Shown here one piece after another: positions 51,875-60,454 of a stretch of DNA of 64,000 nucleotides. The position numbers were made by a program, and so were the translations under genes. The stretch spans positions 4,498,501 to 4,562,500 of the forward strand of contig NZ_CP108494.1 in the NCBI RefSeq assembly GCF_041435435.1, given 5' to 3'. The stretch comes from Streptomyces sp. NBC_01241. GTDB lineage: Bacteria > Actinomycetota > Actinomycetes > Streptomycetales > Streptomycetaceae. How positions within the stretch are numbered: position 1 is the stretch's first letter; each line of letters opens with the position of its first letter. The notes beneath the pieces were generated by a model, which saw nothing but the letters and a program-made list of their open reading frames with translations, had not been told where the DNA came from and searched no databases.

Positions 51875-51950
51875 GTCGGTGATTCGCTCAGCGGTTCACT
51901 CAGTGGCTCAGCGGTTCGCCCGGTGATTCGCCCAGTGATTCGCTCAGTGG
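51875..51950. repeat. Short degenerate tandem repeats before tRNA-fMet
   Basis: Units of about 15-16 bases built on GATTCGCTCAGTG and GGTTCGCCCGGTG alternate here. They lie directly upstream of the tRNA promoter region and look like noncoding slippage repeats. Confidence 0.55.
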
Positions 51951-51990
51951 TCATGAGCCCGCCGCGCATGCCGTACAGTTGTGTTTACCG

Positions 51991-52064
51991 ACGCGGGGTG
52001 GAGCAGCTCGGTAGCTCGCTGGGCTCATAACCCAGAGGTCGCAGGTTCAAATCCTGTCCCCGCT
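51991..52064 (+). tRNA. Initiator tRNA-Met (CAT)
   Basis: Acceptor CGCGGGG/CCCCGCT leaves the first base pair mismatched (C1 with T72), and the anticodon stem has three consecutive G-C pairs (CTGGG/CCCAG, loop CTCATAA). Both are initiator hallmarks. A TACAGT -10-like box lies at 51973-51978. Confidence 0.93.
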
Positions 52065-52070
52065 ACTGAA

Positions 52071-52109
52071 AAACCAGGCCCGGCACGCATGCAGCGTGCC
52101 GGGCCTGGT
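52071..52109 (+). terminator. Terminator of the initiator tRNA
   Basis: A 17-bp perfect stem (52071-52087 with 52093-52109) with a 5-base loop lies 6 bases after the tRNA. Confidence 0.85.
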
Positions 52110-52279
52110 TCGTTCCCGCCATGGACTCCCGAAGGGGCAGGTCCGGGCGGTGTGCGAGCTGTGCCACGTACGTACCCCCATCGGCCGACGAGGAGTCGCC
52201 GCGCGACTCCGCTCCGGCGAGCCTGGGGTGGGGCGCGGTACCGTCCGCAGCCGTGCGCGTACCGGGCAGGAGACCACAG

Positions 52280-53440
52280 GTGTGGAAGCGGCTGAAGGGG
52301 CGCGGCAGACATGCCGAGGGCGGCACCCGTACCCGGCGGTTCGTCCGTGCGATGCCCGCCGTGATGATTCTCGGCGGGCTGGTGTTCGACTTCCTCACCC
52401 CGCCGACCTTCACCGCCATTCCGCTGTTCGTGGCGGCGCCGCTGATCGCCGCGCCGTTCTTCTCGCTGTCCAGGACCATCTGCACCGGCGTCGCCTCGAT
52501 GCTGGCCGTTGTCGTGCTGCGGCTGTACAGCAACACGCTGCCGGACATCGTGCCGCTGATCGAGCTGCTCACTCTGGCCACCGTCTCGGTCCTCGCGGTC
52601 GTGATCAACGGGGTCGTGCGGCGCAGCAGTGAGCAGCTGGCGTCCGCGCGGGTCATCGCGGAGACCGCCATGCGGGCGGTGCTGCCGAAGCCGTCCGACC
52701 GGATCGGCGGGCTGCACGTGGCGGCGCGGTACGAGGCGGCGCAGGCGGACGAGTTCGTCGGCGGTGACCTGTTCGCCGTGACGGACTCCCCGTACGGGGT
52801 GCGGTTGGTGGTCGGGGACGTACGGGGGAAGGGGCTCGACGCCGTGGAGTCGGTGGCGGTGATCATCGGGGCGTTCCGGGAGGCGGCCGAGCAGGAGCGT
52901 TCGCTGGAGGGCGTGGCGCAGCGGCTGGAGCGGGCGCTGGCGCGGGAGGGGACGCGGCGGGGCGGGCTCGACGCGGTCGAGGGCTTCATCACCGCCGTGC
53001 TGGCCGAGATCCCGGCCGGGCTGTCCCGGGTGCGGGTCGTCAACCGCGGCCACCCCGAACCGATCCTGCTGCACCCCGACGGGGCGCTGGATGTGCTGGG
53101 GCCGACGGTGCCCGCGCTGCCGCTCGGGATGGACCTGGGAGCGTGGCCCGACAGGTCGGACGAGTGGGACCTGCCGGCGGGGGCGACCCTGCTCCTGTAC
53201 ACGGACGGCCTCTCCGAGGCGCGGAACACTGACGGGGTCTTCTACGACCCGGCGGCCCGGCTGCGCGGGCGGATCTTCCCGGGGCCCGAGGAGCTGCTGT
53301 CCGCACTGACCGATGACGTACGGCTGCACACGGGGGGTGAGACGACCGACGACATGGCGCTGCTCGCGGTCGTACGTCCCGCGGAGGGGCAGCCGGACCG
53401 GCGCAGGACCGTGAAGATCGTCGGTCGCGAAGGGGTGTGA
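52280..53440 (+). CDS. Membrane-bound SpoIIE/PP2C-type protein phosphatase
   Basis: A 386-residue protein. Residues about 20-115 contain three to four transmembrane helices (FVRAMPAVMILGGLVFDFLT and following). The rest is a SpoIIE-type phosphatase domain with FVGGDLFAV, VVGDVRGKGLDAV, VNRGHPEPIL, LLLYTDGLSEAR and TTDDMALLAVV, all metal-binding aspartates present. GTG at 52280 has AGGAG 7 bases upstream; the longer frame to 52121 would begin in the tRNA terminator region. It likely dephosphorylates anti-sigma-antagonist proteins; partners are not adjacent. Confidence 0.9.
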   Translation: MWKRLKGRGRHAEGGTRTRRFVRAMPAVMILGGLVFDFLTPPTFTAIPLFVAAPLIAAPFFSLSRTICTGVASMLAVVVLRLYSNTLPDIVPLIELLTLATVSVLAVVINGVVRRSSEQLASARVIAETAMRAVLPKPSDRIGGLHVAARYEAAQADEFVGGDLFAVTDSPYGVRLVVGDVRGKGLDAVESVAVIIGAFREAAEQERSLEGVAQRLERALAREGTRRGGLDAVEGFITAVLAEIPAGLSRVRVVNRGHPEPILLHPDGALDVLGPTVPALPLGMDLGAWPDRSDEWDLPAGATLLLYTDGLSEARNTDGVFYDPAARLRGRIFPGPEELLSALTDDVRLHTGGETTDDMALLAVVRPAEGQPDRRRTVKIVGREGV

Positions 53441-53714
53441 CGGGTGGGGCGGGGGCTTCGTGCGAGCCGGGTCGACCTTGGGTGCGGGATACCACCGTAC
53501 GTAACCGAAGCGCGTCGCTCCGCATAACATTTGACGCAACGTCAGAAATCTGGTGGCCGCTGAGGGTCGATCAACTCATCCCATTCCGCCCGGTTGTGCA
53601 CCGTAAAGTCCAGGCCAAAGACGTGAACGATCAGTGGGAACAGCTTGGAATCAGGCCCCGGTGTCTATTAACGTTCGATAACGCAGCGCGGTCGTCCCAG
53701 CCGTCGTCAGTGGC

Positions 53715-53870
53715 GGCACCGCGCGCGAGCGCCGAATTCCGCAAGGGAACCGGGGAACCACCTACATGGGGTGAATCGGACACCTGTGTCTCGTGAGAGG
53801 CAGAGGAGCCCGTAGGAGACCTTCCTGCTCCGAACCCGTCAGCTAACCCGGTAGGCGAGAAGGAAGGAAA
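53715..53870 (+). promoter_or_regulatory. ydaO/yuaA-type c-di-AMP riboswitch
   Basis: The 5' untranslated region of the M23 gene shows the conserved ydaO blocks in order: GCCGAATTCCGC, AAGGGAACCGGGGAACCACC, GGGGTGAATCGG, then CCGAACCCGTCAGCTAACCC and GGTAGGCGAGAAGGA. In actinomycetes this riboswitch controls cell-wall hydrolase genes, generally lowering expression when c-di-AMP is high. The region 53441-53714 upstream holds the promoter and no gene. Confidence 0.85.
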
Positions 53871-53883
53871 GGAGTGCGCCCCC

Positions 53884-55131
53884 GTGGCGTCCAACAAGCC
53901 TGCCCCCGAGGCTCCCTCTCGGTTCAACCCCGACTTCGGTTCCGACTTCGGCACCGAGTTCGGATCCGGTTCCCACTCCGGCTTCGCTTCCGACTCCCCC
54001 TTCGCTTCCGACTCCGGCTTCGGCCCCGACTACGGGACCGCCTCCGACTACGGGACCGGTGGGACGGGAGCGGCGTACGGCACCGAGCCGGGCGGTGACT
54101 TCGCCGGTGACTTCGGTGGCGAATTCCGCGTCAACGGCGACGGTGAGCCCGAACGCAGCTGGGACGAGTGGAACCCCACCGAGGAGTCCGTCCGCCCCGT
54201 ACGCGGCAGGCACCGCGTCGCCAAGCAGCGCAACGGACTTGCCCGTAGCTCCACGGTGCTCGGGGTCGGTGTCATCGCGGCGGTCGGTGCAGGGGGCATG
54301 GCCACCGCGCAGAGCAAGCCGCCGGTCTCCATCTCCCTTCCCGATTCCATCGCGGACAAGCTTCCCGACGCCAAGTCCCTTCCCGGCGTGGGTGCTCTGT
54401 TCTCCGCGGAGCCCGAAGCCGACAACACCGCTGTCGCCGCCGCTGCCGCACCGCTGACCACCGCCGGCCTCACCACCACCGAGGCCGAGCAGGGCACGGC
54501 GGACGCGGGCGAGGCGCTCCGCGCGCGCATCCTCCAGCAGGCGGAGCAGCAGCAGGACGCCGCCGACGCCGAGGCCAAGGCCGCACAGGAGAAGGAGGCC
54601 GCGGAGAAGGCCGCCGCCGAGGCCAAGAAGCAGCAGGACGCGGCCGAGGCCAAGGCCGCCGCCGAGAAGAAGAAGGCGGAGGAGGAAGCCAAGGCGAAGG
54701 CCGAGGCCCTGCGGCTCGCCAAGCTCGCCGCCAGCTACGCCATCCCGACCTCCTCGTACACGATCACCTCGACCTTCGGCCAGGCCGGCTCGATGTGGTC
54801 CTCCGGCTACCACACCGGCCTCGACTTCGCGGCGCCGACGGGTACGCCGATCAAGGCCATACACGGCGGCACCATCAAGTCGGCCGGCTGGTCCGGTTCG
54901 TACGGCTACCGCACGGTGCTGGAGCTCGACGACGGTACGGAGCTGTGGTTCTGCCACCAGTCCTCGATCGGCGTGAGCGTCGGCCAGCAGGTCACCACCG
55001 GTGAGACCATCGGCCGGGTCGGCGCGACCGGCAACGTGACGGGCCCGCACCTCCACCTGGAGGTCCACACCCCCTCCGGTACGGGCATCGACCCGATGGC
55101 CTGGCTGCGCGACAAGGGCCTCACCCCCTGA
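53884..55131 (+). CDS. M23 family peptidoglycan endopeptidase
   Basis: A 415-residue cell-wall hydrolase. A disordered N-terminal part with FGSDFG-type repeats precedes a hydrophobic segment at about 124-140 (VLGVGVIAAVGAGGMATA) that acts as signal or anchor. A long Ala/Glu/Lys coiled coil (about 205-285) follows, then the LytM/M23 domain with HTGLDFAAP near residue 310 and HLHLEVH near 390 (zinc ligands and catalytic His present). The GTG start follows the riboswitch, with GGAAAGGAG 9 bases upstream. Expression is therefore probably tied to c-di-AMP. Confidence 0.93.
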   Translation: MASNKPAPEAPSRFNPDFGSDFGTEFGSGSHSGFASDSPFASDSGFGPDYGTASDYGTGGTGAAYGTEPGGDFAGDFGGEFRVNGDGEPERSWDEWNPTEESVRPVRGRHRVAKQRNGLARSSTVLGVGVIAAVGAGGMATAQSKPPVSISLPDSIADKLPDAKSLPGVGALFSAEPEADNTAVAAAAAPLTTAGLTTTEAEQGTADAGEALRARILQQAEQQQDAADAEAKAAQEKEAAEKAAAEAKKQQDAAEAKAAAEKKKAEEEAKAKAEALRLAKLAASYAIPTSSYTITSTFGQAGSMWSSGYHTGLDFAAPTGTPIKAIHGGTIKSAGWSGSYGYRTVLELDDGTELWFCHQSSIGVSVGQQVTTGETIGRVGATGNVTGPHLHLEVHTPSGTGIDPMAWLRDKGLTP

Positions 55132-55226
55132 TCCGCAGGCCGCCCTCCCGGTTCTTCCGGGCCGTGTGACCGGAGCGCTCCGCTGCTCCGAGCGATCCCG
55201 TGATCCGGTGGACCCGCCGCTGAACT

Positions 55227-55267
55227 CCGGCAGCCCTGACGCTCCCCCCCGACGTCAGGGCTGCCGG
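55227..55267 (+). terminator. Terminator after the M23 gene
   Basis: A perfect 15-bp stem (55227-55241 with 55253-55267) with an 11-base C-rich loop. No T-run. Confidence 0.7.
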
Positions 55268-55309
55268 TCCGTCGGAATAGCGGGCGTGCCGGAATCCGTT
55301 GATCCATTT

Positions 55310-56254
55310 ATGACTTCTCTTCGTAAGCTGGGCCCTTCCGACCTCCAGGTCTTCCCGCTCGCCCTCGGCGGCAACGTCTTCGGCTGGACCGCCGACGAGG
55401 CGCAGTCGTTCGCCGTGCTGGACGCTTACGCCGCGGCGGGCGGCAATTTCATCGACACCGCCGACGCCTACTCCGCCTGGGTCCCGGGCAACGAGGGCGG
55501 CGAGTCGGAGACCGTCATCGGAAAGTGGCTCGCGGCCCGCTCCAACCGTTCCGACATCGTCGTCGCGACCAAGGTCGGCGCGCACCCCTCGTACAAGGGG
55601 CTCTCCGCCACGAACATCAAGGCCGCGGCCGAGGAGTCGCTGCGCCGGCTCGGCACCGACCACATCGATCTGTACTACACACACTTCGATGACGAGACCG
55701 TCCCGGTCGAGGAGATCATCACCGCCCTCGACGAACTCGTGAAGGAAGGCAAGGTCCGGGAGATCGCCGCCTCCAACATCGGCCCCGAGCGGCTCCAGGC
55801 GTCCCTGGACTTCTCGGAGCGCGAGGGGCTGGCCCGGTACGTCGCCCTTCAGCCGCACTACAACCTGGTCTCGCGGGACACCTACGAGGGTGAGCTCCAG
55901 GACACGGCCGCCCGGGCCGGGCTCGCCGCCGTCCCGTACTTCGCCCTGGCCTCCGGCTTCCTCACCGGCAAGTACCGTCCGGGGGCTTCGGTGGAGAGCG
56001 CCCGCGCCGAGAAGGCCGGTGAGTACCTGGCGTCGGAGCGGGGGCAGAAGGTCCTGGCCGCACTCGACAAGGTAGCCAAGGAGCGCGACGCCGAGGTCGC
56101 GACCGTCGCCCTGGCCTGGCTCGCGTCCCGGCCGACGGTCGCCGCGCCGATCGCCTCGGCCCGTACGGTCGAGCAGTTGCCCGCGCTGCTGGCCGTCGCC
56201 GACCTCCGGCTGACCGAGCAGGAACTGGCGGAGCTCACCGAGGCATCCGCCTGA
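55310..56254 (+). CDS. Aldo/keto reductase
   Basis: A 314-residue NADPH-dependent oxidoreductase with a TIM-barrel AKR fold. Catalytic elements visible: FIDTADAYSAW (Asp and Tyr), VATKVG (Lys) and YYTHFDD. The cofactor region lies near the C-terminus (PTVAAPIASARTVEQL). The substrate is unknown. The ATG at 55310 gives a normal N-terminus (LRKLGPSDLQVFPLALGGN); no good Shine-Dalgarno precedes it. It is a single-gene unit, convergent with the PrsW-type gene and sharing a terminator with it. Confidence 0.92.
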   Translation: MTSLRKLGPSDLQVFPLALGGNVFGWTADEAQSFAVLDAYAAAGGNFIDTADAYSAWVPGNEGGESETVIGKWLAARSNRSDIVVATKVGAHPSYKGLSATNIKAAAEESLRRLGTDHIDLYYTHFDDETVPVEEIITALDELVKEGKVREIAASNIGPERLQASLDFSEREGLARYVALQPHYNLVSRDTYEGELQDTAARAGLAAVPYFALASGFLTGKYRPGASVESARAEKAGEYLASERGQKVLAALDKVAKERDAEVATVALAWLASRPTVAAPIASARTVEQLPALLAVADLRLTEQELAELTEASA

Positions 56255-56303
56255 CGGGCGCGGTGCGCCGGAGCCCCGGTGGCCCGGTGCTGAACCGGCC
56301 CGT

Positions 56304-56336
56304 CCGTACCGGCTACCGCGGCGGTAGCCGGTACGG
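56304..56336. terminator. Shared terminator between aldo/keto reductase and PrsW genes
   Basis: A near-continuous inverted repeat (CCGTACCGGCTACCGC and its complement) that overlaps the stop codon of the leftward PrsW gene and lies 50 bases after the reductase stop. Confidence 0.75.
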
Positions 56337-57959
56337 ATTGTGGCCCCTGTCGTAGGACTGGTACAGCGGTGGAGCCCCCGGGACCGGGGACATGTACGGG
56401 GGACGCAGGCGGCCTGTCGCCTGCGCGGCGTACGTCAGGGCGGGGGCGGCCACGTCCCTGCGTTGCCAGAGGTGGTGCAGCAGCTCCAGCTCCCGTTCGG
56501 CGAAGTCCGGGCCCGCTGCCCCGCGGCGGGCCTGCCGGCGCAGCGAGGCCAGTGAGGTCGCGAACGATTCGTACTCGGCGACGGTGCGGGCGGCAGCCCT
56601 GCCATGGGCCTTGGCCTGTGCTGTGGCATGGGCCCTGACCTGCGCCGCCGGCCCGCGCCCCGGGGTACGCGCCGACGTGTATCCGGGCGCGTATGCGGGA
56701 GCGTATCCCGGTCCGGGGCCCGGCCCTGGCGCGTATCCGGGGTCGTACGGCGGCCTGTACCCAGGCCCGTATCCGGGGTCGTACGGCGGCCCATGCCCCG
56801 GGGCGTACGGCGGTGGCCAGGATGCCGGTCCGTACGGGCTGTTCCAGCTTCCCCCGGACGCGGCGGCGTGCCGCTGGCGTGCCGCGTCGCGGGCCATGCC
56901 GCGCGCCCGCATCGAGGAGAGGGCGAACGGCTCGGCCGGGGTCAGCCAGCCGGCCGCCGCATAGGCGGACAGCTCGGCGGAAAGCGTACGCAGCTCCCGC
57001 TGGCGCGACCAGATCGCCAGCCAGGTGACCAGGCCGAAGACCGGGACCATGAACACCCCGTACACGGCGTAGAAGCCGTACGGGCCGAAGGTCGCCGACC
57101 CGTTCCACAGGGCGTGCATGCCCATGGCGAGGACGAGACCGAGCAGTGGCAGCGCAACGCGGCGGAACCGGCGGCGCCGCGCGCTGGCCGCGGCGAGCCC
57201 GAAGCCTATGCCCGTCAGCACCGTGAAGAGCGGATGCGCGAACGGCGACATCACCGCCCGTACGAAGAACGTCGCGGCGGTCACCGAGACGACGCCCGAG
57301 GTACCGATCTGCTGGTCCTCACCGAAGGCGTTGCCCAGGTACAGGATGTTCTCGGTGAACGCGAAGCCGCTCGCGGTGAAGCCGGCGACGACGATGCCGT
57401 CGACGATCCCGTTGAACTCCCGTTTTCGGAAAAGGAAGATGAGCAGGACGGCCGCGGCCTTGGCGCTCTCCTCGATGACCGGCGCTATGACCGTGGCTCC
57501 GAGGGTGTCGGCGTTCGACGGGTCGGCGGTGGCCGTGGCTATCCAGCGGGTCGCGAACGAATTCGCCAGGATCGCGACGAGGGCGGCTGCGAACGCGCCC
57601 CAGGCGAGGGCGAACAGCAGATTCCGCCACGGCGCCGGTTCGACCCGGTCCAGCCAGCGGAACGTCGCCATGAGGAGCGGGACGGGCAGCACGGCGAGCC
57701 CCAGCCCGACGAGAAATCCCTCGCTGCCCGTCTGATCGCGGACCAGGGCCAGGATCGCCAGTCCGCACAGTGCGAGCACCGTGCACACGGTCGCGATGCG
57801 GAACGTCCTGCTGCGCCACACCATGCCGACGCGGCGCGGCCGGTAACGCCAGTGCCTGCGCTCCGGCACGGCAGCCAGGATCTCGCCGACCCGCTGCTCC
57901 TCAAGAAGCGGGACGGCCGGCTGTGAGTGCCGCTGCTGGACAGACCCGTCGGAGACCAC
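56313..57959 (-). CDS. PrsW-family intramembrane metalloprotease
   Basis: A 548-residue membrane protein with eight or more helices in residues about 50-330. The PrsW/CAAX-protease-like motifs are present: PVIEESAKAAAVL (EExxK), ASGFAFTENILY, SPFAHPLFTVLTG and GMHALWNGSA. A cytosolic C-terminal region has Pro/Tyr/Gly repeats (YDPGYGPGYRPPYDPGY-type) and a helical end. In Bacillus PrsW cleaves an anti-sigma factor; the target here is unknown. The GTG at 57959 is 6 bases after a TAGGGT box, suggesting a leaderless message. Confidence 0.9.
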   Translation of the reverse strand: MVSDGSVQQRHSQPAVPLLEEQRVGEILAAVPERRHWRYRPRRVGMVWRSRTFRIATVCTVLALCGLAILALVRDQTGSEGFLVGLGLAVLPVPLLMATFRWLDRVEPAPWRNLLFALAWGAFAAALVAILANSFATRWIATATADPSNADTLGATVIAPVIEESAKAAAVLLIFLFRKREFNGIVDGIVVAGFTASGFAFTENILYLGNAFGEDQQIGTSGVVSVTAATFFVRAVMSPFAHPLFTVLTGIGFGLAAASARRRRFRRVALPLLGLVLAMGMHALWNGSATFGPYGFYAVYGVFMVPVFGLVTWLAIWSRQRELRTLSAELSAYAAAGWLTPAEPFALSSMRARGMARDAARQRHAAASGGSWNSPYGPASWPPPYAPGHGPPYDPGYGPGYRPPYDPGYAPGPGPGPGYAPAYAPGYTSARTPGRGPAAQVRAHATAQAKAHGRAAARTVAEYESFATSLASLRRQARRGAAGPDFAERELELLHHLWQRRDVAAPALTYAAQATGRLRPPYMSPVPGAPPLYQSYDRGHNPYRLPPR

Positions 57960-58113
57960 CCAATGACCCTAACGAGCAGCACTGACACTGGCCATGGGGC
58001 ACCGGGCCCGGGGAAGGTTCCGGCACCGGACCCGGTCCGGGCTCCAGTTCCTTCCTCCGGCTCCGGTTCCTTCCTCCGGTTCCGGCTCCGTACGTGGGTC
58101 TCGGCGGCGGGTC

Positions 58114-58926
58114 TCAGCGGCGGGCGAAGAGCAGGTCGTGCACGACGTGGCCCTTGTCGAGGCCCTGTCCCTCGAACCGGGTCAGCGGCCGGAACGCCGG
58201 CCGCAGCGCATAGCCGCCGTCCGCCTGGGTGTTCTCGAACAGCGGGTGCGCGGTCAGCACCTCCAGCATCTGCTCGGCGTACGGCTCCCAGTCGGTCGCG
58301 CAGTGGATCACGGCCCCCGGCTTCAGCCGCTGCGCCGCCAGATCGAGGAACTCCGGCTGGATCAGCCGCCGCTTGTGGTGGCGCTTCTTGGGCCAGGGAT
58401 CGGGGAAGTACACCCGCAGCCCGTCCAACGAGTCCGGCTTCAGCATCTCGCGCAGCAGGATGATCGCGTCACCATTGGCGACCCGGATGTTGGACAGTCC
58501 GTTCCGGTCCGCGAGTCCGAGCAGATTGCCCTGGCCGGGAGTGTGCACATCCACGGCGAGAATGCCCGTGCCCGGGTCGTCGGCCGCCATCTGCGCGGTG
58601 GCCTCTCCCATGCCGAAACCGATCTCCAGCACGACCGGGAGCCCGTCGAACAGCTCGGGCAGATCGAGGACGCGCTGCCCGTCGATGTCCAGGCCCCACT
58701 GCGGCCAGAGCCGCAGCAGCGCGTCCTCCTGGCCGGGCGTGACGCGGCTGCGGCGCGGCTGGAAGCTGCGGATCCGGCGTTCGTGGTGCGATCCGGCCGG
58801 ATCGATTGCGGGTCCGCCGGGGAAGCGCGGCTCCTGGCGCAGCCTGCGCTGCCGCTCGAAGGAGGCGGCGCGCAGATCGTCCGGAATCCCGGCAGCCGAC
58901 GAGGAGGGGTTCAAGGGCTCAGACAC
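58114..58926 (-). CDS. trmB: tRNA (guanine-N7-)-methyltransferase TrmB
   Basis: A 270-residue SAM-dependent enzyme that methylates G46 in the tRNA variable loop. Motifs: SAM site VLEIGFGMGEATAQMA, and the family signature FPDPWPKKRHHKRRLI. An N-terminal extension of about 50 residues is common in Streptomyces. The GTG start overlaps the 3' end of the lhgO gene by 8 bases, so the two are co-transcribed and translationally coupled. Confidence 0.95.
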   Translation of the reverse strand: MSEPLNPSSSAAGIPDDLRAASFERQRRLRQEPRFPGGPAIDPAGSHHERRIRSFQPRRSRVTPGQEDALLRLWPQWGLDIDGQRVLDLPELFDGLPVVLEIGFGMGEATAQMAADDPGTGILAVDVHTPGQGNLLGLADRNGLSNIRVANGDAIILLREMLKPDSLDGLRVYFPDPWPKKRHHKRRLIQPEFLDLAAQRLKPGAVIHCATDWEPYAEQMLEVLTAHPLFENTQADGGYALRPAFRPLTRFEGQGLDKGHVVHDLLFARR

Positions 58927-60175
58927 AATGCCCCGATTCTACGGCGGGCGGCTTCCACCCCGTCCCCCCAGCCCGGAGCAGCGCCCTGCGTGCCACCTCC
59001 CGCCCGATGGGCAGGGAAGCCGTCGCGGCGGGCGACGGAGCGTTCAGTACATGGACGGTGTGCGGCGCCTCGCGGATCAGGAAGTCGTCGACCAGGGTGC
59101 CGTCCCGGAGTACGGCCTGGGCCCTGACCCCGGCCGGGGCCGGCCGCAGATCGGCCTCCGTGACCTCGGGCAGCAGTCGCTGTACGGCTGTCGTGAACGC
59201 GTGCTTCGACAGCGACCGGTGCACTTCGCCCGCCCCGTACCGCCAGTGTCTGCGCGCGATCCGCCAGGTGCCCGGCCAGGTCAGGGTGTCCGCCAGCTCA
59301 CGGGGGCGTACGACGGGCCAGCCGTACCCCTCGCGGGCCAGCGCCGGCACCGCGTTCGGCCCGACGTGGACGCTGCCGTCGTGGCCCCGGGTCAGATGCA
59401 CGCCGAGGAAGGGGAACGCCGGATCGGGCACCGGATAGACCAGGCCGCGCACCAGCTCCGGCCGCGCCAGCTCGTAGTACTCCCCCCGGAAGGGCACGAT
59501 CCGCACCCCCGGGTCGTCGCCCGCGAGCCGCGCCACCCGGTCGCAGTGCAGCCCCGCGCAGTTGACCAGGACCCGGGCCCGCACCACCGGGCCGTCCGCC
59601 GTACGCACCGCCACGCCCCAGGGGCGGCGGTCGATCGCCGTGACCTCCGCCCCGTAACGGATCACCCCGCCCGCCCCGCTCACCTCGGCTGCGAACCGTG
59701 CCGCGACCGCCCCGAAGTCGCACACCCCGGTCGTCCCGACGCGGATCGCGGCGAGCCCGCGCACCTGCGGCTCGTACTCCGCGATCTGGGCGGGCCCCAG
59801 CTCGCGCACCGGCAGCCCGTGCTGCCGGCCGCGCTGGACCAGGGCGTGCAGCCGGGGCAGCTCGGACCGCTCGGTCGCGACGATCAGCTTGCCGGTCACC
59901 GCGTGCGCGATGCCGTGCTCGGCGCAGAAGCCGACCATTTCCGCGGCGCCGCGCACGGCGTAGCGGGCCTTGAGCGAACCCGGGCGGTAGTAGATTCCGC
60001 TGTGGATCACTCCGCTGTTGCGCCCGGTCTGGTGACGGGCGGGGCCCGACTCCTTCTCCAGCACCGTCACCCGGGTGCCCGGAGCGGTGCGCGTGATCGC
60101 ATACGCCGTCGACAGGCCGACGATCCCGCCGCCGATCACCAGCACATCGCAGTCGTACGCCGCGCGCGTCATCAT
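58919..60175 (-). CDS. lhgO: L-2-hydroxyglutarate oxidase (LhgO-type FAD oxidoreductase)
   Basis: A 418-residue FAD-dependent oxidase of the DAO superfamily, expected to oxidise L-2-hydroxyglutarate to 2-oxoglutarate. N-terminal Rossmann motif CDVLVIGGGIVGLSTAYAI, then HQTGRNSGVIHSGIYY, a strong LhgO signature, and the C-terminal VHVLNAPSPAATASLPIG. ATG at 60175 (a second ATG follows directly) has GGGAGG 7 bases upstream; the open frame to 60346 has no family match. It precedes trmB with overlap. Confidence 0.9.
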   Translation of the reverse strand: MMTRAAYDCDVLVIGGGIVGLSTAYAITRTAPGTRVTVLEKESGPARHQTGRNSGVIHSGIYYRPGSLKARYAVRGAAEMVGFCAEHGIAHAVTGKLIVATERSELPRLHALVQRGRQHGLPVRELGPAQIAEYEPQVRGLAAIRVGTTGVCDFGAVAARFAAEVSGAGGVIRYGAEVTAIDRRPWGVAVRTADGPVVRARVLVNCAGLHCDRVARLAGDDPGVRIVPFRGEYYELARPELVRGLVYPVPDPAFPFLGVHLTRGHDGSVHVGPNAVPALAREGYGWPVVRPRELADTLTWPGTWRIARRHWRYGAGEVHRSLSKHAFTTAVQRLLPEVTEADLRPAPAGVRAQAVLRDGTLVDDFLIREAPHTVHVLNAPSPAATASLPIGREVARRALLRAGGTGWKPPAVESGHCV

Positions 60176-60309
60176 CACGCCACCTCCCACCCCGATAGTG
60201 CACTGACCCACTGACAACGCACTCAAACCAGCGCGGCCCAGCGTGGCGCCGGATCTTTTACGCCCGGCGGCGACAGGGGCGCGCGCCGGATGCCGCCCGG
60301 ACACCGTTC

Positions 60310-60400
60310 GGATGCCGCAGGGACATCCACGATGCCGTAGGGACACCCGCTAGGACATCCACGATGCCGCCAGGACATTCGCAAGGACATCCTGGCGACG
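60310..60400. repeat. 32-bp-spaced GGACATCCACGATGCCG repeats
   Basis: GGACATCCACGATGCCG occurs at 60321 and 60353, with partial copies (GGACACCCGC, AGGACATTCGC, GGACATCCTGG) around them. It lies in the gap between lhgO and the regulator gene, noncoding and probably slippage-derived. Confidence 0.6.
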
Positions 60401-60454
60401 CTGTGCGGAGGTGTGCGGAGGTGTGGCGGAGGCCGGTCGTCCGGGTCGGTAGGG

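Noticed and set aside
58047-58079. GTTCCTTCCTCCGG pair downstream of the PrsW start
   Set aside because: Two copies with a 19-base period in a noncoding gap; too short and simple to assign a role.
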